Origin: Flavobacterium sufflavum
Lineage (GTDB): Bacteria > Bacteroidota > Bacteroidia > Flavobacteriales > Flavobacteriaceae
DNA: 64,000 bases
Direction of reading: 5' to 3'
Assembly: GCF_004016525.1 (NCBI RefSeq)
Contig: NZ_SACJ01000001.1
Location: 496,001-560,000, forward strand
Shown: positions 30,588-40,033 of the stretch, piece after piece
How the letters are laid out: each line of letters starts with the position of its first letter
Position numbering within the stretch: position 1 is the stretch's first letter
Made by a program: the position numbers and the translations under genes
Notes under the pieces: model-generated
Database searches by the model: none
The model's input: the letters and a program-made list of their open reading frames with translations, nothing else
What the model was told of the DNA's origin: nothing

Positions 30588-30782
30588 GACACTGATGACG
30601 CAGATTAAACTGATATTCGCGGATTTTTTATCTTTTCTACAATATAAATCTGCTGGATCTGCCAAATCTGCGTGCTATATTTTTCATGCAGATTTCAAAG
30701 GATTTTCGCAGATTTATATTATTTTGAATTATTAAAAATCCGTTTCAATCTGTGTTTTTACGAAGTAAATCCGTGTCATCTG
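30588..30782. repeat. Degenerate CGCAGATT/AATCTGCG repeat cluster
   Basis: The 237-bp gap between two propeller genes contains GACGCAGATT (30598), AAATCTGCGTGC (30664), ATGCAGATTT (30686), TCGCAGATTT (30706) and relatives such as AAATCCGTGTCATCTGTG near the right end, in both orientations. No gene is seen here. The same motif occurs at 21159-21208, so it looks like a dispersed intergenic repeat that may form alternative hairpins. Confidence 0.6.
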
Positions 30783-30794
30783 TGTTCCATTTTT

Positions 30795-32480
30795 TTATTT
30801 CAATTCCTTTAATCGGGCATCCATAACATCTCTATTCAATTTCACCTTCACCATTCCGGTAGGGTGAAATCTTCTCTTCAAATCAATGGCATTATACACA
30901 ATCGTGTAGACATCGTTTCCTTCAGGAATCAAGCACAATGGCGTTCTCATAATGTCCCACCATTTAGCCACCTTGGTTTCTATAGGCCAATAATGTGCTT
31001 CCGACCAATTCACCCCGTCTTTAGACAACGAATAGCCCATCATATTAGGCAAATGATGTCCCCAACCGTCAGGACCTCCATCAAAAATAGCGATGTACAA
31101 ACCATTTGGTAATTGACTCACAATAGGATTTTCAACAAAGACAGGATGTATCGATTTTATTGGTTCCAAACCTTTATTCAATCTCGTCCAGGGGCCTTCT
31201 AGGCTATTGGATTCGGCCAAAGCCACAAACCAGCCTTTTCCCGATTTTTTAGGATAATCAGCCCAGGATTCAAACGGATAAGCCCCACTGTAAAAACCAA
31301 AATATTTTTCGCCTACCTGATACGGAAAAAACGAAGCCACTCCCTGACGTCCTTCCCATGGCTGAGAGTCCAAGCCTGGTTCCATAATTATACCAATGTC
31401 TTTATATGGACCCGCAATTCCGTCAATTCCTTCAACAGTTGATTCACAACGCCAGATGCGACCAAAAGAGTGATTCGGCTGAATTTCTTTGTGAACGGTA
31501 TAAGCCAAATAATAGCCATACCATCTGTTTGCTTTTTTATTGAAAACAGGCATGTAAGACCAAATTGCCGCACGACGATCGTTCATTGGGTTATCATCTT
31601 CAGTAATTGCATAAGTTCCGCTGGCTTGCAAAATGGTAGATTCACGTTTCCAATGAATCGCATCCTTACTGGTCCAATGCCCTATTTTAGTTTTCACACG
31701 GTCATAGTACATTTCGACACCCACTTCTCCTGCTCTTTCCGTTGGAAACATGTGATAAGTATCGCCTACTTTTACCACACGACCACCTTCAAAACCGCCT
31801 TGAATTCCTTCGGTTCCCGTCATTCCTTCATCAATTACGGGTTTGTTTTCACCGTCAATAATTTCGAACAAAGGTTTTTCATCCGAGAATCCTTCTACAA
31901 TAAAAGTTGGATTCCACAGCTTTCCATCAGGGAATTCAGCATTTCGGGCAACTAAATTCTGACTGCTTTTCACCGCGCCCAAAACCACAAATAATCCTTT
32001 TGCGTTTGGCAAAATAGTTTGTGTTCCTTTTGAATACGAAATCGCATATACATTTACCGCAGGCAAACCCGTTACCGTCACTCCATTTTCAAGAACCAGC
32101 TTTGCCTTATCAGCAGCCGAAAATTGGAAATAATCTTTATTATCTTTTTCCTGAAAAACACCAACAAGCAACTGTACATCTTCTTTGAATTTTAATTTCA
32201 AAGCAGCGTTAGTTCCTTTTTTGTATTGATCCAAAGAAAGTTCGATTCCTTGCAAACCTTCCAATTCAGGAGCCAATCGAACGATATTGTTTTTACTATT
32301 CGAAAAAACATGTGCATATTGAGTCGTTTTGAACGTCTTGTAATTCGAATTGACAACTACAAAAGAAGCCGATTTCCAACTAGTATTTTGTGCTGTAACT
32401 GAAAATTGGAAAAACACTAAACACAGCATTAAAAAAGCTGTGTATGATTTGAAATTGTATTTTGTGTTTTTTGAAAACAT
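30795..32480 (-). CDS. Secreted beta-propeller hydrolase with N-terminal beta domain (unclassified)
   Basis: 561 residues, signal peptide to about 30 (FSVTAQN). An N-terminal sandwich-like region (about 35-205) precedes a five-bladed propeller (about 210-555) resembling GH43/GH32 relatives. Typical motifs: GGRVVKVGDTYHMFPTE, IGHWTSKDAIHWKRE, MGYSLSKDGVNWSEAH, and candidate catalytic acids in NDRRAAIW, WEGRQGV and FVENPIV. It is distinct from the neighbouring 376-residue propeller. No numbered family can be given. Its location between GH78 and the rest of the pectin operon suggests removal of a side-chain sugar. The 237-bp repeat region follows, possibly dividing the operon transcript. Confidence 0.6.
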   Translation of the reverse strand: MFSKNTKYNFKSYTAFLMLCLVFFQFSVTAQNTSWKSASFVVVNSNYKTFKTTQYAHVFSNSKNNIVRLAPELEGLQGIELSLDQYKKGTNAALKLKFKEDVQLLVGVFQEKDNKDYFQFSAADKAKLVLENGVTVTGLPAVNVYAISYSKGTQTILPNAKGLFVVLGAVKSSQNLVARNAEFPDGKLWNPTFIVEGFSDEKPLFEIIDGENKPVIDEGMTGTEGIQGGFEGGRVVKVGDTYHMFPTERAGEVGVEMYYDRVKTKIGHWTSKDAIHWKRESTILQASGTYAITEDDNPMNDRRAAIWSYMPVFNKKANRWYGYYLAYTVHKEIQPNHSFGRIWRCESTVEGIDGIAGPYKDIGIIMEPGLDSQPWEGRQGVASFFPYQVGEKYFGFYSGAYPFESWADYPKKSGKGWFVALAESNSLEGPWTRLNKGLEPIKSIHPVFVENPIVSQLPNGLYIAIFDGGPDGWGHHLPNMMGYSLSKDGVNWSEAHYWPIETKVAKWWDIMRTPLCLIPEGNDVYTIVYNAIDLKRRFHPTGMVKVKLNRDVMDARLKELK

Positions 32481-32528
32481 TGATTCTAACTTTTATTTAA
32501 AAATGTGAGTAACTAGTGTAATGGCGCC

Positions 32529-32544
32529 CGTTCCTCGCAATGAC
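32529..32544. repeat. CGTTCCTCGCAATGAC element
   Basis: This 16-mer in the gap after the GH78 gene is the reverse complement of GTCATTGCGAGGAACG, a motif I recognise as a widespread small interspersed repeat in many bacterial genomes. Only one copy is seen in the window. Confidence 0.35.
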
Positions 32545-34745
32545 TAAAGGGCTTTATAACTTACTTTATATTCCACATTTGGTTTAACCGTCAATTGGTA
32601 CTTGTTTTTCTCCAATTGGGTAATCGTTCCTGAACTTGCTTTCGGTTTGCTTGAACTTTCAATAATCAGTTTTCCTTCGCCTTCAGCCGCTTTTACTTTG
32701 ATTTCTGATTTGCTTACATACATGGCTACTTCACCTTTTGGTGTTGGTACTTTTCCTTCCATCCATTGTAAACCACCTAAATTCGGTTTGATTTCATATT
32801 CGGAATAACCCGGAGCTGTTGGTTTTACGCCTAAATAATATTTTCCTAACAAATAAATTGGACTGGAACCCCAAGCGTGACAAAGACTTTTTCCATAAGG
32901 GCGTCCGTACATCGCTAAATGTTCGGTTCCTTTTTTGTTTGGGTTGTATTCTTCCCAGAAAGAAGTCGCGCCTTCTTTTAACATTCCTCCCCAATAGTCT
33001 TTCATTTCTTTCAACACATAATCTTGCTCGCCCATTGCACACAATGCTTCCAACTCGTAAAAACGCATGTATGGTGTTGTGATTTTAAGAATATCATTAT
33101 TGAGCAGCACCTTATTTTTTATACTTTGTTTTTGTTCTTCATTAAAATAATTGAAAAAAATACCGAACATATTAGCGTATCTCGTTACAATATCCTGCAT
33201 TTTACCATCTATACGCTGGTGCTTCATCACGTTTTGTTTTTTATCCCAAAACACATCAAATAATTTTGTTTTTAAATCAGCAGCTAATTTTTGATACTGT
33301 TTTTGGTCTTCATTTTCACCAGCAATTTCAGCACTAACAGCCATGGCTTCTAAACTTCTCGCTAAAAGCATTTGCTCAAAACTAACCTCACCAGTTTTTG
33401 GTAGTCCGTCTGCCCAATCAATAAAAACCCAATCACCTTCCAATGGTTCCAGAAAACCGTTTGTGTTTCTTCTTTTTAAGCAGAATTCCATCAATGATTT
33501 CATTCGTGGATAAAAAGTTTTGATGAATTTAGTGTCGCCCGTGTGTAAATAGTAATCGTAAACACCCACAAACCAATACAGCGAATAATCCATTATGATA
33601 TTAACATGAGCAGTCACAGGTTCTTTACCACGAAGAGCTAACAGTGTTCGTTCTACAGAAGCCGAATCAAAGAATAAATAATAATTCATTAAATAACTTT
33701 GATAAGCATCGCCAGACCAAACCCAACGGTCACGTTTAATCCCGTCTATAAAGAATTCGCGGGAGGTTAAATGCATCGTGTACGCCGACACATCCCAAAT
33801 TTTATTCAATTGTTCATCCGATGATTTGAATGCACCACGATAGTCTAACGGTAAATATTCATAAAGCATCGAAATAGAATCGTATTTTACCGTTGGATCT
33901 GCCTTTACCTGAACATAACGGAATGCTTTGGATCCATTATGTGTGTATGTTTCAGGCTGGTTTCCGTCAAAAGATAAATGGTCTAATGTTTCACATTTGG
34001 CAGAATCCAGAGCTTCCTCACGAGATTCACCGTAATAAAGTGCTACTTTACCTTTTCCTTTTAAACCGTGAATTTTAATGTAACCAAAAGTTTCCTTTCC
34101 AAAATCAACCAACTCACCAGTTCCTGTTTTTTCTGTTTTTTTTGCGTTCCAAGGTTTGGTTGTTAGTTTAAACCCGGAAGGTTTATTCTCTGATGAATCA
34201 AAATTCCAAGAACCAACAGGCACCCATGGTGTTCCTGATTGTTGTGCTTTTCCTTTTTCATCAATCCAAAGTTTATCTTCATTGGTTACCTTCCAGGATG
34301 CATCCGATTTAACATACTTACCATCAATATAAATAGCCGGCAACACTTCCTGATTATATACTTTAAAGGAAATTTTGTGTTTCCCTACAGGAATTTTCAA
34401 TGATTTTGGCTGCCCGTAAACTTGAACTCCATCTAAAAGTAATTGAAAAGATCCTTCCGAGTAGATTTTCACCTCGTCTGGTTCTTGAATATTTACTTCT
34501 GTTTGAAAAGTTACCAAGGCATAAGGACTATAATATTGCCAAAGCGGTGGAAATACCGCTTCGCGTTCTGTACGTCTTACCTGCATTTTATTGCTTAACC
34601 AAACTTCGAAATCACCGGGATACCAAATCCAGGTTGCTTTTTGTTGAGCATAAGTACCTTCTGTTAAAAACAACAAAGCACAGATACCAACTACAATCTT
34701 AAAATTGTTACGCAAAGAATTAGATAAAGACAAAAATGCATTCAT
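32544..34745 (-). CDS. GH78-type alpha-L-rhamnosidase
   Basis: 733 residues with a signal peptide (cleavage near GTYAQQ, about 34). Beta-sandwich modules occupy about 40-300, an (alpha/alpha)6 barrel about 305-640, and a short C-terminal sandwich the rest. GH78 signatures include DGIKRDRWVWSGD (about 334-346), EGDWVFIDW (about 436-444), SFWEEYNP and SLCHAWGSSPIYLLGKYYLG. GH78 inverting enzymes release alpha-L-rhamnose; shorter Bacteroidota versions like this often act on rhamnogalacturonan oligosaccharides. It starts one base after the symporter stop, so the two are translationally linked. With GH106 it gives the locus two rhamnosidase types, matching the mutarotase and symporter beside it. 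Confidence 0.87.
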   Translation of the reverse strand: MNAFLSLSNSLRNNFKIVVGICALLFLTEGTYAQQKATWIWYPGDFEVWLSNKMQVRRTEREAVFPPLWQYYSPYALVTFQTEVNIQEPDEVKIYSEGSFQLLLDGVQVYGQPKSLKIPVGKHKISFKVYNQEVLPAIYIDGKYVKSDASWKVTNEDKLWIDEKGKAQQSGTPWVPVGSWNFDSSENKPSGFKLTTKPWNAKKTEKTGTGELVDFGKETFGYIKIHGLKGKGKVALYYGESREEALDSAKCETLDHLSFDGNQPETYTHNGSKAFRYVQVKADPTVKYDSISMLYEYLPLDYRGAFKSSDEQLNKIWDVSAYTMHLTSREFFIDGIKRDRWVWSGDAYQSYLMNYYLFFDSASVERTLLALRGKEPVTAHVNIIMDYSLYWFVGVYDYYLHTGDTKFIKTFYPRMKSLMEFCLKRRNTNGFLEPLEGDWVFIDWADGLPKTGEVSFEQMLLARSLEAMAVSAEIAGENEDQKQYQKLAADLKTKLFDVFWDKKQNVMKHQRIDGKMQDIVTRYANMFGIFFNYFNEEQKQSIKNKVLLNNDILKITTPYMRFYELEALCAMGEQDYVLKEMKDYWGGMLKEGATSFWEEYNPNKKGTEHLAMYGRPYGKSLCHAWGSSPIYLLGKYYLGVKPTAPGYSEYEIKPNLGGLQWMEGKVPTPKGEVAMYVSKSEIKVKAAEGEGKLIIESSSKPKASSGTITQLEKNKYQLTVKPNVEYKVSYKAL

Positions 34746-34746
34746 A

Positions 34747-36330
34747 TTAATTGAAATTAAAAATGAGATATAAAACGATAATTGTTACTCCTAATAAACC
34801 AAACAACAATTTCACTCGTTGACTGGTTTGAGGAACATCAGTTTCACTAACAAAAGTGGTTTCCGGATTTTTATCAAGCAATGAAATGATAATCGCCGCT
34901 ACTAACAAGACTACAAAAATGTAAAAGGATATTAATAAAAAGTGAGGCCAAATTGCGTATTCATCAGCCGGAAAAATCCATAAATACAATACTCCTACGA
35001 ATAAACTAAATGCAGAACCCCAAGACAAAGTTCCGTTTACCGCTTTTTTTGTAGTTCGTTTCCAAAAAATACTCAACAAAAACACGACAGATAAAGAAGG
35101 CGCTAAAAAGCCCAAAACTGCCTGAAAAATATTAAATAAATTTTGCCCTTTGATATTGTCAATAGCTACCGCAATAAGAATAGCAAACACACATCCGGCA
35201 GCAATCGTAATACGTCCAATCTTGATTTGCTCTTTAATAGTTGCTGCAGGATTGATTTTTTTCACATAAATATCATTGGTAAAAACCGTACTCAACGCAT
35301 TCAATGACGAACCAATAGTTCCCACCAAAACGGCAATCATCACACAAATTACCAAACCATTCATTCCACTCGGGAATAAATTGGTAACCATAGTCATATA
35401 AGCTAAATCAGAACTCTTACCTAATTCAGGAAATAAAACAGAACACAAAATTCCCGGTAAAATAAACAATGGCAATGCCATCACTTTTAACCAACCGATA
35501 AAATTCACTCCTAATTGTCCTTGTTCTAAATTTTTTGCTCCCAATACACTTTGCACCATCGATTGGTCAGTACAAAAGAAAGCCACAGCAGCAACCGGAT
35601 ATCCTAATAAAATAGCCGGCCAGGGATAATGAGCATCATCACTAGGTCGTACTAAATTCCAAAAATTAGATGGTGTCTTAGCAATCAAAGCTTCAATTCC
35701 ACCTACTTTTTGCAATCCCAAATACGATAATGTAAGCGAAACCACAATTAACAAAATCATCTGAAAAACGTTCACTTTGGCAATGGCTTTCAAACCTCCG
35801 GCAAAAGTAAAAATCCCAGAAAAAATTACTAAAACGGTCACACTCTGCCACATTGGAATTCCTAAAATCTGGCGTACTAAAACACCTCCACTAAACAATC
35901 CCAATGACAACCAGCTCACCAAAATTTTAACCATCGCATACCAGGCTAAAATAGTCTGGGTGCTATCGCCATAACGTTTTCCCATATATTCGGGCATCGT
36001 GCTTACTTTGCTGGCAATATAACGCGGTGCAAAAACCATTGCCAAAAGCAATAAGAAAACAAAGGCGTACCATTCGAAATTTCCTGCTACAATTCCGGTT
36101 GCATAACCAATACTGGCAAAAGCCAATAATGATGAAGGTCCCACATTAGTCCCCCACATATTAAAACCGATATTGTACCAATTCAGAGAGTTTCCAGCCA
36201 GAAAAAGCGTTTCGTTTTTCTTACTCTGTTTTACACTTACCACATAACCAATGACCAATAAGGTCACTAAATAAACAGCAACTATTATAAAATCTAATGC
36301 AGTTAACTTATCGTAGATACTGTTATTCAT
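34747..36330 (-). CDS. Sodium:solute symporter (SSS family)
   Basis: 527 residues, about 13-14 hydrophobic segments across the inner membrane, with SSS features GTNVGPSSLLAFASIGYATG (TM2 region), VSTMPEYMGKRYG, FAGGLKAIAKVNVFQ and FTNDIY. It is likely to import a monosaccharide or uronate released by the locus, with Na+. It overlaps the upstream Gfo/Idh/MocA gene by 4 bp (ATGA) and is one base from the GH78 gene, so it belongs to the same transcript. Rhamnose or an unsaturated uronate are plausible substrates by context; the sequence alone does not decide. Confidence 0.9.
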   Translation of the reverse strand: MNNSIYDKLTALDFIIVAVYLVTLLVIGYVVSVKQSKKNETLFLAGNSLNWYNIGFNMWGTNVGPSSLLAFASIGYATGIVAGNFEWYAFVFLLLLAMVFAPRYIASKVSTMPEYMGKRYGDSTQTILAWYAMVKILVSWLSLGLFSGGVLVRQILGIPMWQSVTVLVIFSGIFTFAGGLKAIAKVNVFQMILLIVVSLTLSYLGLQKVGGIEALIAKTPSNFWNLVRPSDDAHYPWPAILLGYPVAAVAFFCTDQSMVQSVLGAKNLEQGQLGVNFIGWLKVMALPLFILPGILCSVLFPELGKSSDLAYMTMVTNLFPSGMNGLVICVMIAVLVGTIGSSLNALSTVFTNDIYVKKINPAATIKEQIKIGRITIAAGCVFAILIAVAIDNIKGQNLFNIFQAVLGFLAPSLSVVFLLSIFWKRTTKKAVNGTLSWGSAFSLFVGVLYLWIFPADEYAIWPHFLLISFYIFVVLLVAAIIISLLDKNPETTFVSETDVPQTSQRVKLLFGLLGVTIIVLYLIFNFN

Positions 36331-37391
36331 AGGTTATATTCTTTTAAAATATCAGCAATTTTAACTGGCATTCCGGTTTGTAATGTTCTGTCCATTGCTT
36401 GCAATAAAGCTACAGTTCCAATTCCTTCTTTCATATCCGGATAAGCTGTAAAACCTTGTTCAATACTATCTGCAAAATATTCTAAATAGTTTTGATATTC
36501 CCCGCCATGATGACTTTGTCCTTCAAAACGGAAATAATATTTAAGCGTGGCATCGCCCCAGTGAATAATTTTCTCTTCGCCTTCTTTATCGGTAACGGAA
36601 TAACGCAATTCATGATAATCAGCCTGACTTGCCCCTTCAGTACCTCTTAAAATGACACTCATTCCGCTGTCTCTTTTCGTTGGCTGCGTTGGCGAAGTGT
36701 ATACCCCACTTACTCTGGCAATACGACCATCGGTAGCTTTGAAAATAAAGTGCATCGTATCTTCATTTTTTAAACCCGCAACAGCTCCGTTGCTGCTTAT
36801 CATTCCGTAACCCATTACTTCTTCAATATTTGGCAAATACCATCTGATGAAATCCACAGGATGACTTAATCCACCGTACAACCATTTGAATGATTGTAAT
36901 AAAGACCACTCTTTTTTCAAAAACCAACGGTGATCCGCATGATAATGAGATTCAATCGTAATTAAATCACCAATAACTCCTGCTTCGAAATCTTTTCTTT
37001 GTCTTTTAGCAGGTTCAAAAAATCTTGAGCTTTGACCAACAAATACTTTTTTACCTGTTTTCTCACTCAGTTCCAATAATTCCTTAGCATCCGAAAGATC
37101 ATCAATAAAAGGCTTGGTACAAACTACATGTTTACCGTGCAACAAAGCTTGTTTTACGTGCTCAGCGTGCAAATGATCCGGTGTGTAAATGGCAATGATA
37201 TCAATAGACTCGTCTTTTAATAAATCATCATAATTGGTCGTGTAAGCAGGAAAATCAAATTCCTTTGCTCTTTGTTTACACAACTCTTCATTTCTGTCAC
37301 ACACTTTTACCAATTCTACTTTGCTGCTTTCTATAGCTGCCGACATGGTACTTCGTCCTTCTCCAAGACCTAAAATGGCTATTTTTAACAT
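36327..37391 (-). CDS. Gfo/Idh/MocA-family NAD(P)-dependent oxidoreductase
   Basis: 354 residues, no signal peptide, hence cytoplasmic. The N-terminal Rossmann fold shows LGLGEGRSTM and ELVKVCDRNEE (about 5-40). The family motif near 95 reads CTKPFIDD, a variant of the usual EKP. HADHRW (about 150-155) and GGLSHPVDFIRWY (about 170-185) fit the C-terminal catalytic domain. The family oxidises or isomerises sugars and derivatives; here it may act on a rare pectic sugar or uronate brought in by the symporter with which it overlaps by 4 bp. Substrate unknown. Confidence 0.85.
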   Translation of the reverse strand: MLKIAILGLGEGRSTMSAAIESSKVELVKVCDRNEELCKQRAKEFDFPAYTTNYDDLLKDESIDIIAIYTPDHLHAEHVKQALLHGKHVVCTKPFIDDLSDAKELLELSEKTGKKVFVGQSSRFFEPAKRQRKDFEAGVIGDLITIESHYHADHRWFLKKEWSLLQSFKWLYGGLSHPVDFIRWYLPNIEEVMGYGMISSNGAVAGLKNEDTMHFIFKATDGRIARVSGVYTSPTQPTKRDSGMSVILRGTEGASQADYHELRYSVTDKEGEEKIIHWGDATLKYYFRFEGQSHHGGEYQNYLEYFADSIEQGFTAYPDMKEGIGTVALLQAMDRTLQTGMPVKIADILKEYNL

Positions 37392-37480
37392 TGATTAGAT
37401 ATATTATTTATTTAATTTTGATTGATGATATTTGATTAACGATTGCTGATTTTTGATTTTTTACATCTGCAATCAACAAT

Positions 37481-37521
37481 CGTTACCCGAGAGCTTTGCT
37501 CGAATTGGCGAAGCAATCTGC
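37481..37521. repeat. Dispersed repeat GATTGCTTCGCCAATT...CTCGGGT, copy 1
   Basis: The minus strand carries AGATTGCTTCGCCAATTC then, three bases on, CAAAGCTCTCGGGTAACG. A copy with about four differences lies on the plus strand at 48144-48182. Both sit next to a short A/T-rich run of GATT-type repeats (about 37420-37480 and 48126-48143). Confidence 0.65.
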
Positions 37522-37531
37522 ATTCTAAAAT

Positions 37532-40033
37532 CTATATTTTCTTCAAAAAGTTCCAAACCTCTCCCGGTTTTGTTCCTTCGATTCCAGTTTGGTATTTTTT
37601 CATTATGGCATTCCAGTCGTCTACACGCGGATTGTTTTCGGTAGTTTTTGGATTTAATTTATCCAAACTTTCTCCTTTTGGAATACTAATAACCAACATT
37701 AATTGTCTTCCGTTTTTGAAAACCTGTAATTGTTGAAAATCGGCGTTACAGAAACCTTTAGCTATTTCCGGCCATTTTTCGAATTGGGTAGCGTGGTAAT
37801 CCACATACTCTTTTTGCATTTTAGCATCGTCTACTAAATTAGCCGTCAACACAATGTTTTCCCATTCTGATGCTGGTTTAGAATCCTTGCATCTTTCGAA
37901 ATTCTGAAAATCATAAATTGGGTTTTCATAGATTTTGATTTCCAATGCTGGAAAAGCCAAAGCCAATTTTTTCTTTGTTCTTTCCGGCTGATTCATCAAA
38001 CCGTAAATCACCAGATGGTTTTCCCATTGGTACAATTCCTCGCCTACAATTCGGAAACCTTTTATCGTAGATTTGATTTTTTCAATATCAAAATCCTTCC
38101 CGATTAATTCAATCGCAACCGATTTTGGCATTTCTTGCAATCCCCAGGCATCATCAACAACTACCTCTTTTTTCAGACTGGCATAAGGTGCACGGATACC
38201 AGCGTTTTCCTTGATAGAAGTACTTACAAACTGGTTATTATCCTGCCAAATATTTCCAGCAGGACCATTGTTGTTTTTCAGTGTTTTCTGAATTGGAATC
38301 CAGTTGTTTTTTATCGTAAATTTTTGTGAACCTTCATCGGTATACAAATACAACCATAAAAATGGGTCGTGCGCATACGGACTGAAATACACCTTGTCAA
38401 TGTAATTTTCTTCAATTCGGCTATCTGGCTGGGAAGAAAGCGTGTAAATTCCCGCCACATCGTGCAAATGCTTGGCATAATGATGAATTTTATTTGCCAA
38501 AATTTTATTATTTCGCATCACATTTTCAGTATGCGTCCATCCCCATCCCATCGAAATTCCGCTATAAGCCACATCCGAAATTTCGTTGTGTTCAATAGTC
38601 AAATTCTTTATAAAACCAGCTGCAATTCCTAAACATCCCCAATCTTCATTGGCAACATTGGTAATCAAATTATCGGCAACAACTTCATCCGAACAAACTA
38701 CTCTTTCGTCTTTTACGGTATAAGGCAAATGCGATTCGAAAGACTCTTCGGAGAAAACGCCCAGATTGATTCCGTTTCCGCCAATGTCTTTGAATAAATT
38801 TCCTTTGATGGTATTGTGATTGGTTCCTTTGTGCAAATCCAATCCTGTGGAAGACAAATGCTCAAAACTGCAAGATTCGAATACCGTATTGTTGGTATAA
38901 TTCACTTCAACGGCTGCTCTTGGTCGGCCTACCCAACCTTGGTTTTCCAAATTGGCCTGATTAGGCGTTCCCGGAACTTTTAATTTATAAGCGTCCAGCA
39001 AATACATTCCCGCCTGCAATGGCACATGACCTTGTTGCGAAGGGCGAAGCCAGTTGCTGTACTGAAACGAAATTCCTTTGAAATTAAAATATTGTACAGG
39101 AGTATCCAAAGTTCCTTTAACGTCCACCAAATTTTCTAAAACCGGCGCAGTAACTTTGGCGAAAGCCATATTTTCACCAGCTCTTGGAATGTAATAGATT
39201 TTAGCATTTTTTCTATCCAAATACCATTCACCAGCTTCATTCAATAGTGACATTCCATTGTTTAAAAAGAATGCCGAGTTTCCGTTATTTTTAGAAATCC
39301 AAGGTGCCGGCCAAGGATGCTCACTCTGAATGCGGCTTTCAGGCTGTTCGAATGAAAGTCGGGCGCTGTCTTTTTTAACTTCGATATTTTTAATTCTCAA
39401 GTTCGCTATCGCCCACCATTGTACGATGTACATTTCCATTCCAGGTTGGAATTTAACGGACTTGTCCTTAAACGGAATCCAACAAGTTTGAGAATCTTTA
39501 TCCCAGGATAAAATTCGATCCATTTTGTTTCCGGCAGTACTTTTAGCTCGCACCGCTTTTACATCATTTACCCAAAGTTGACGGTAATTGATAGTTTCTC
39601 CTCCTATTTGCGGAGCATCAGCTACCCAAACAGCTCCTGGTTTTAAACCATTTATTGAAGTCGTGGTTTTTTTCCAATTTTTAATTGCAATCCCACCGCT
39701 AAAAATAGGTTTTGCATTCGCATCGGCTTCAATAGTCGTTGGGCTATCGGCTGTTCCCGAATCTTCTGGTCTTACAAACAAAGGCTCTTCAAAATAATAA
39801 GTCCCGTCTTTTATGATAATATGAATCCCTCCTTTTACCGAAGCATCTTTCAGCCTACGCAATTCCCTGGCTTTTCTCAATGCCATGTGCACGGTTGCTA
39901 AAGGACTTGCTTTTGTACCTTCATTAGCATCATTACCGTTTGTCGCTACCCAAATATCGGCAGCCTGCATTGAAAACGCAGTAAAAAACAGAAACAAAAA
40001 GCTCAATAAAGGATGTCGGTTTTTTAGAAACAT
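37532..40033 (-). CDS. Beta-helix protein fused to an L-rhamnose mutarotase domain
   Basis: 833 residues, signal peptide to about 24 (SMQAADIW). Residues about 25-640 form a secreted right-handed beta-helix (TNGNDANEGTKASPLATVHMAL opening, typical of DUF1565-type helices; NTVFESCSFEHLSSTGLDL, LTIEHNEISDVAYSGISMG). Residues about 645-833 match the double-length L-rhamnose mutarotase (RhaM, PF05336) of Bacteroidota: an ABM-like half, then a standard domain (about 726-833) retaining YxxxH (EYVDYH) and FEKWPEI. A complete 114-residue RhaM is also encoded at 49873. Fusing an exported helix with a mutarotase suggests release of rhamnose coupled to anomer conversion, or a partner of the symporter. 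It is the first gene of block A, with an operator-like site 77 bp upstream. Confidence 0.8.
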   Translation of the reverse strand: MFLKNRHPLLSFLFLFFTAFSMQAADIWVATNGNDANEGTKASPLATVHMALRKARELRRLKDASVKGGIHIIIKDGTYYFEEPLFVRPEDSGTADSPTTIEADANAKPIFSGGIAIKNWKKTTTSINGLKPGAVWVADAPQIGGETINYRQLWVNDVKAVRAKSTAGNKMDRILSWDKDSQTCWIPFKDKSVKFQPGMEMYIVQWWAIANLRIKNIEVKKDSARLSFEQPESRIQSEHPWPAPWISKNNGNSAFFLNNGMSLLNEAGEWYLDRKNAKIYYIPRAGENMAFAKVTAPVLENLVDVKGTLDTPVQYFNFKGISFQYSNWLRPSQQGHVPLQAGMYLLDAYKLKVPGTPNQANLENQGWVGRPRAAVEVNYTNNTVFESCSFEHLSSTGLDLHKGTNHNTIKGNLFKDIGGNGINLGVFSEESFESHLPYTVKDERVVCSDEVVADNLITNVANEDWGCLGIAAGFIKNLTIEHNEISDVAYSGISMGWGWTHTENVMRNNKILANKIHHYAKHLHDVAGIYTLSSQPDSRIEENYIDKVYFSPYAHDPFLWLYLYTDEGSQKFTIKNNWIPIQKTLKNNNGPAGNIWQDNNQFVSTSIKENAGIRAPYASLKKEVVVDDAWGLQEMPKSVAIELIGKDFDIEKIKSTIKGFRIVGEELYQWENHLVIYGLMNQPERTKKKLALAFPALEIKIYENPIYDFQNFERCKDSKPASEWENIVLTANLVDDAKMQKEYVDYHATQFEKWPEIAKGFCNADFQQLQVFKNGRQLMLVISIPKGESLDKLNPKTTENNPRVDDWNAIMKKYQTGIEGTKPGEVWNFLKKI

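Noticed and set aside
31470..31955. Plus-strand frame of 161 codons within the beta-propeller gene
   Set aside because: Antisense shadow of a clear secreted hydrolase; the translation resembles no protein family.
37532..40033. The mutarotase domain being a separate downstream gene joined by a sequencing error
   Set aside because: The reading frame is continuous through the junction with no stop or start candidate and no ribosome-binding region; the double-length mutarotase module is intact.
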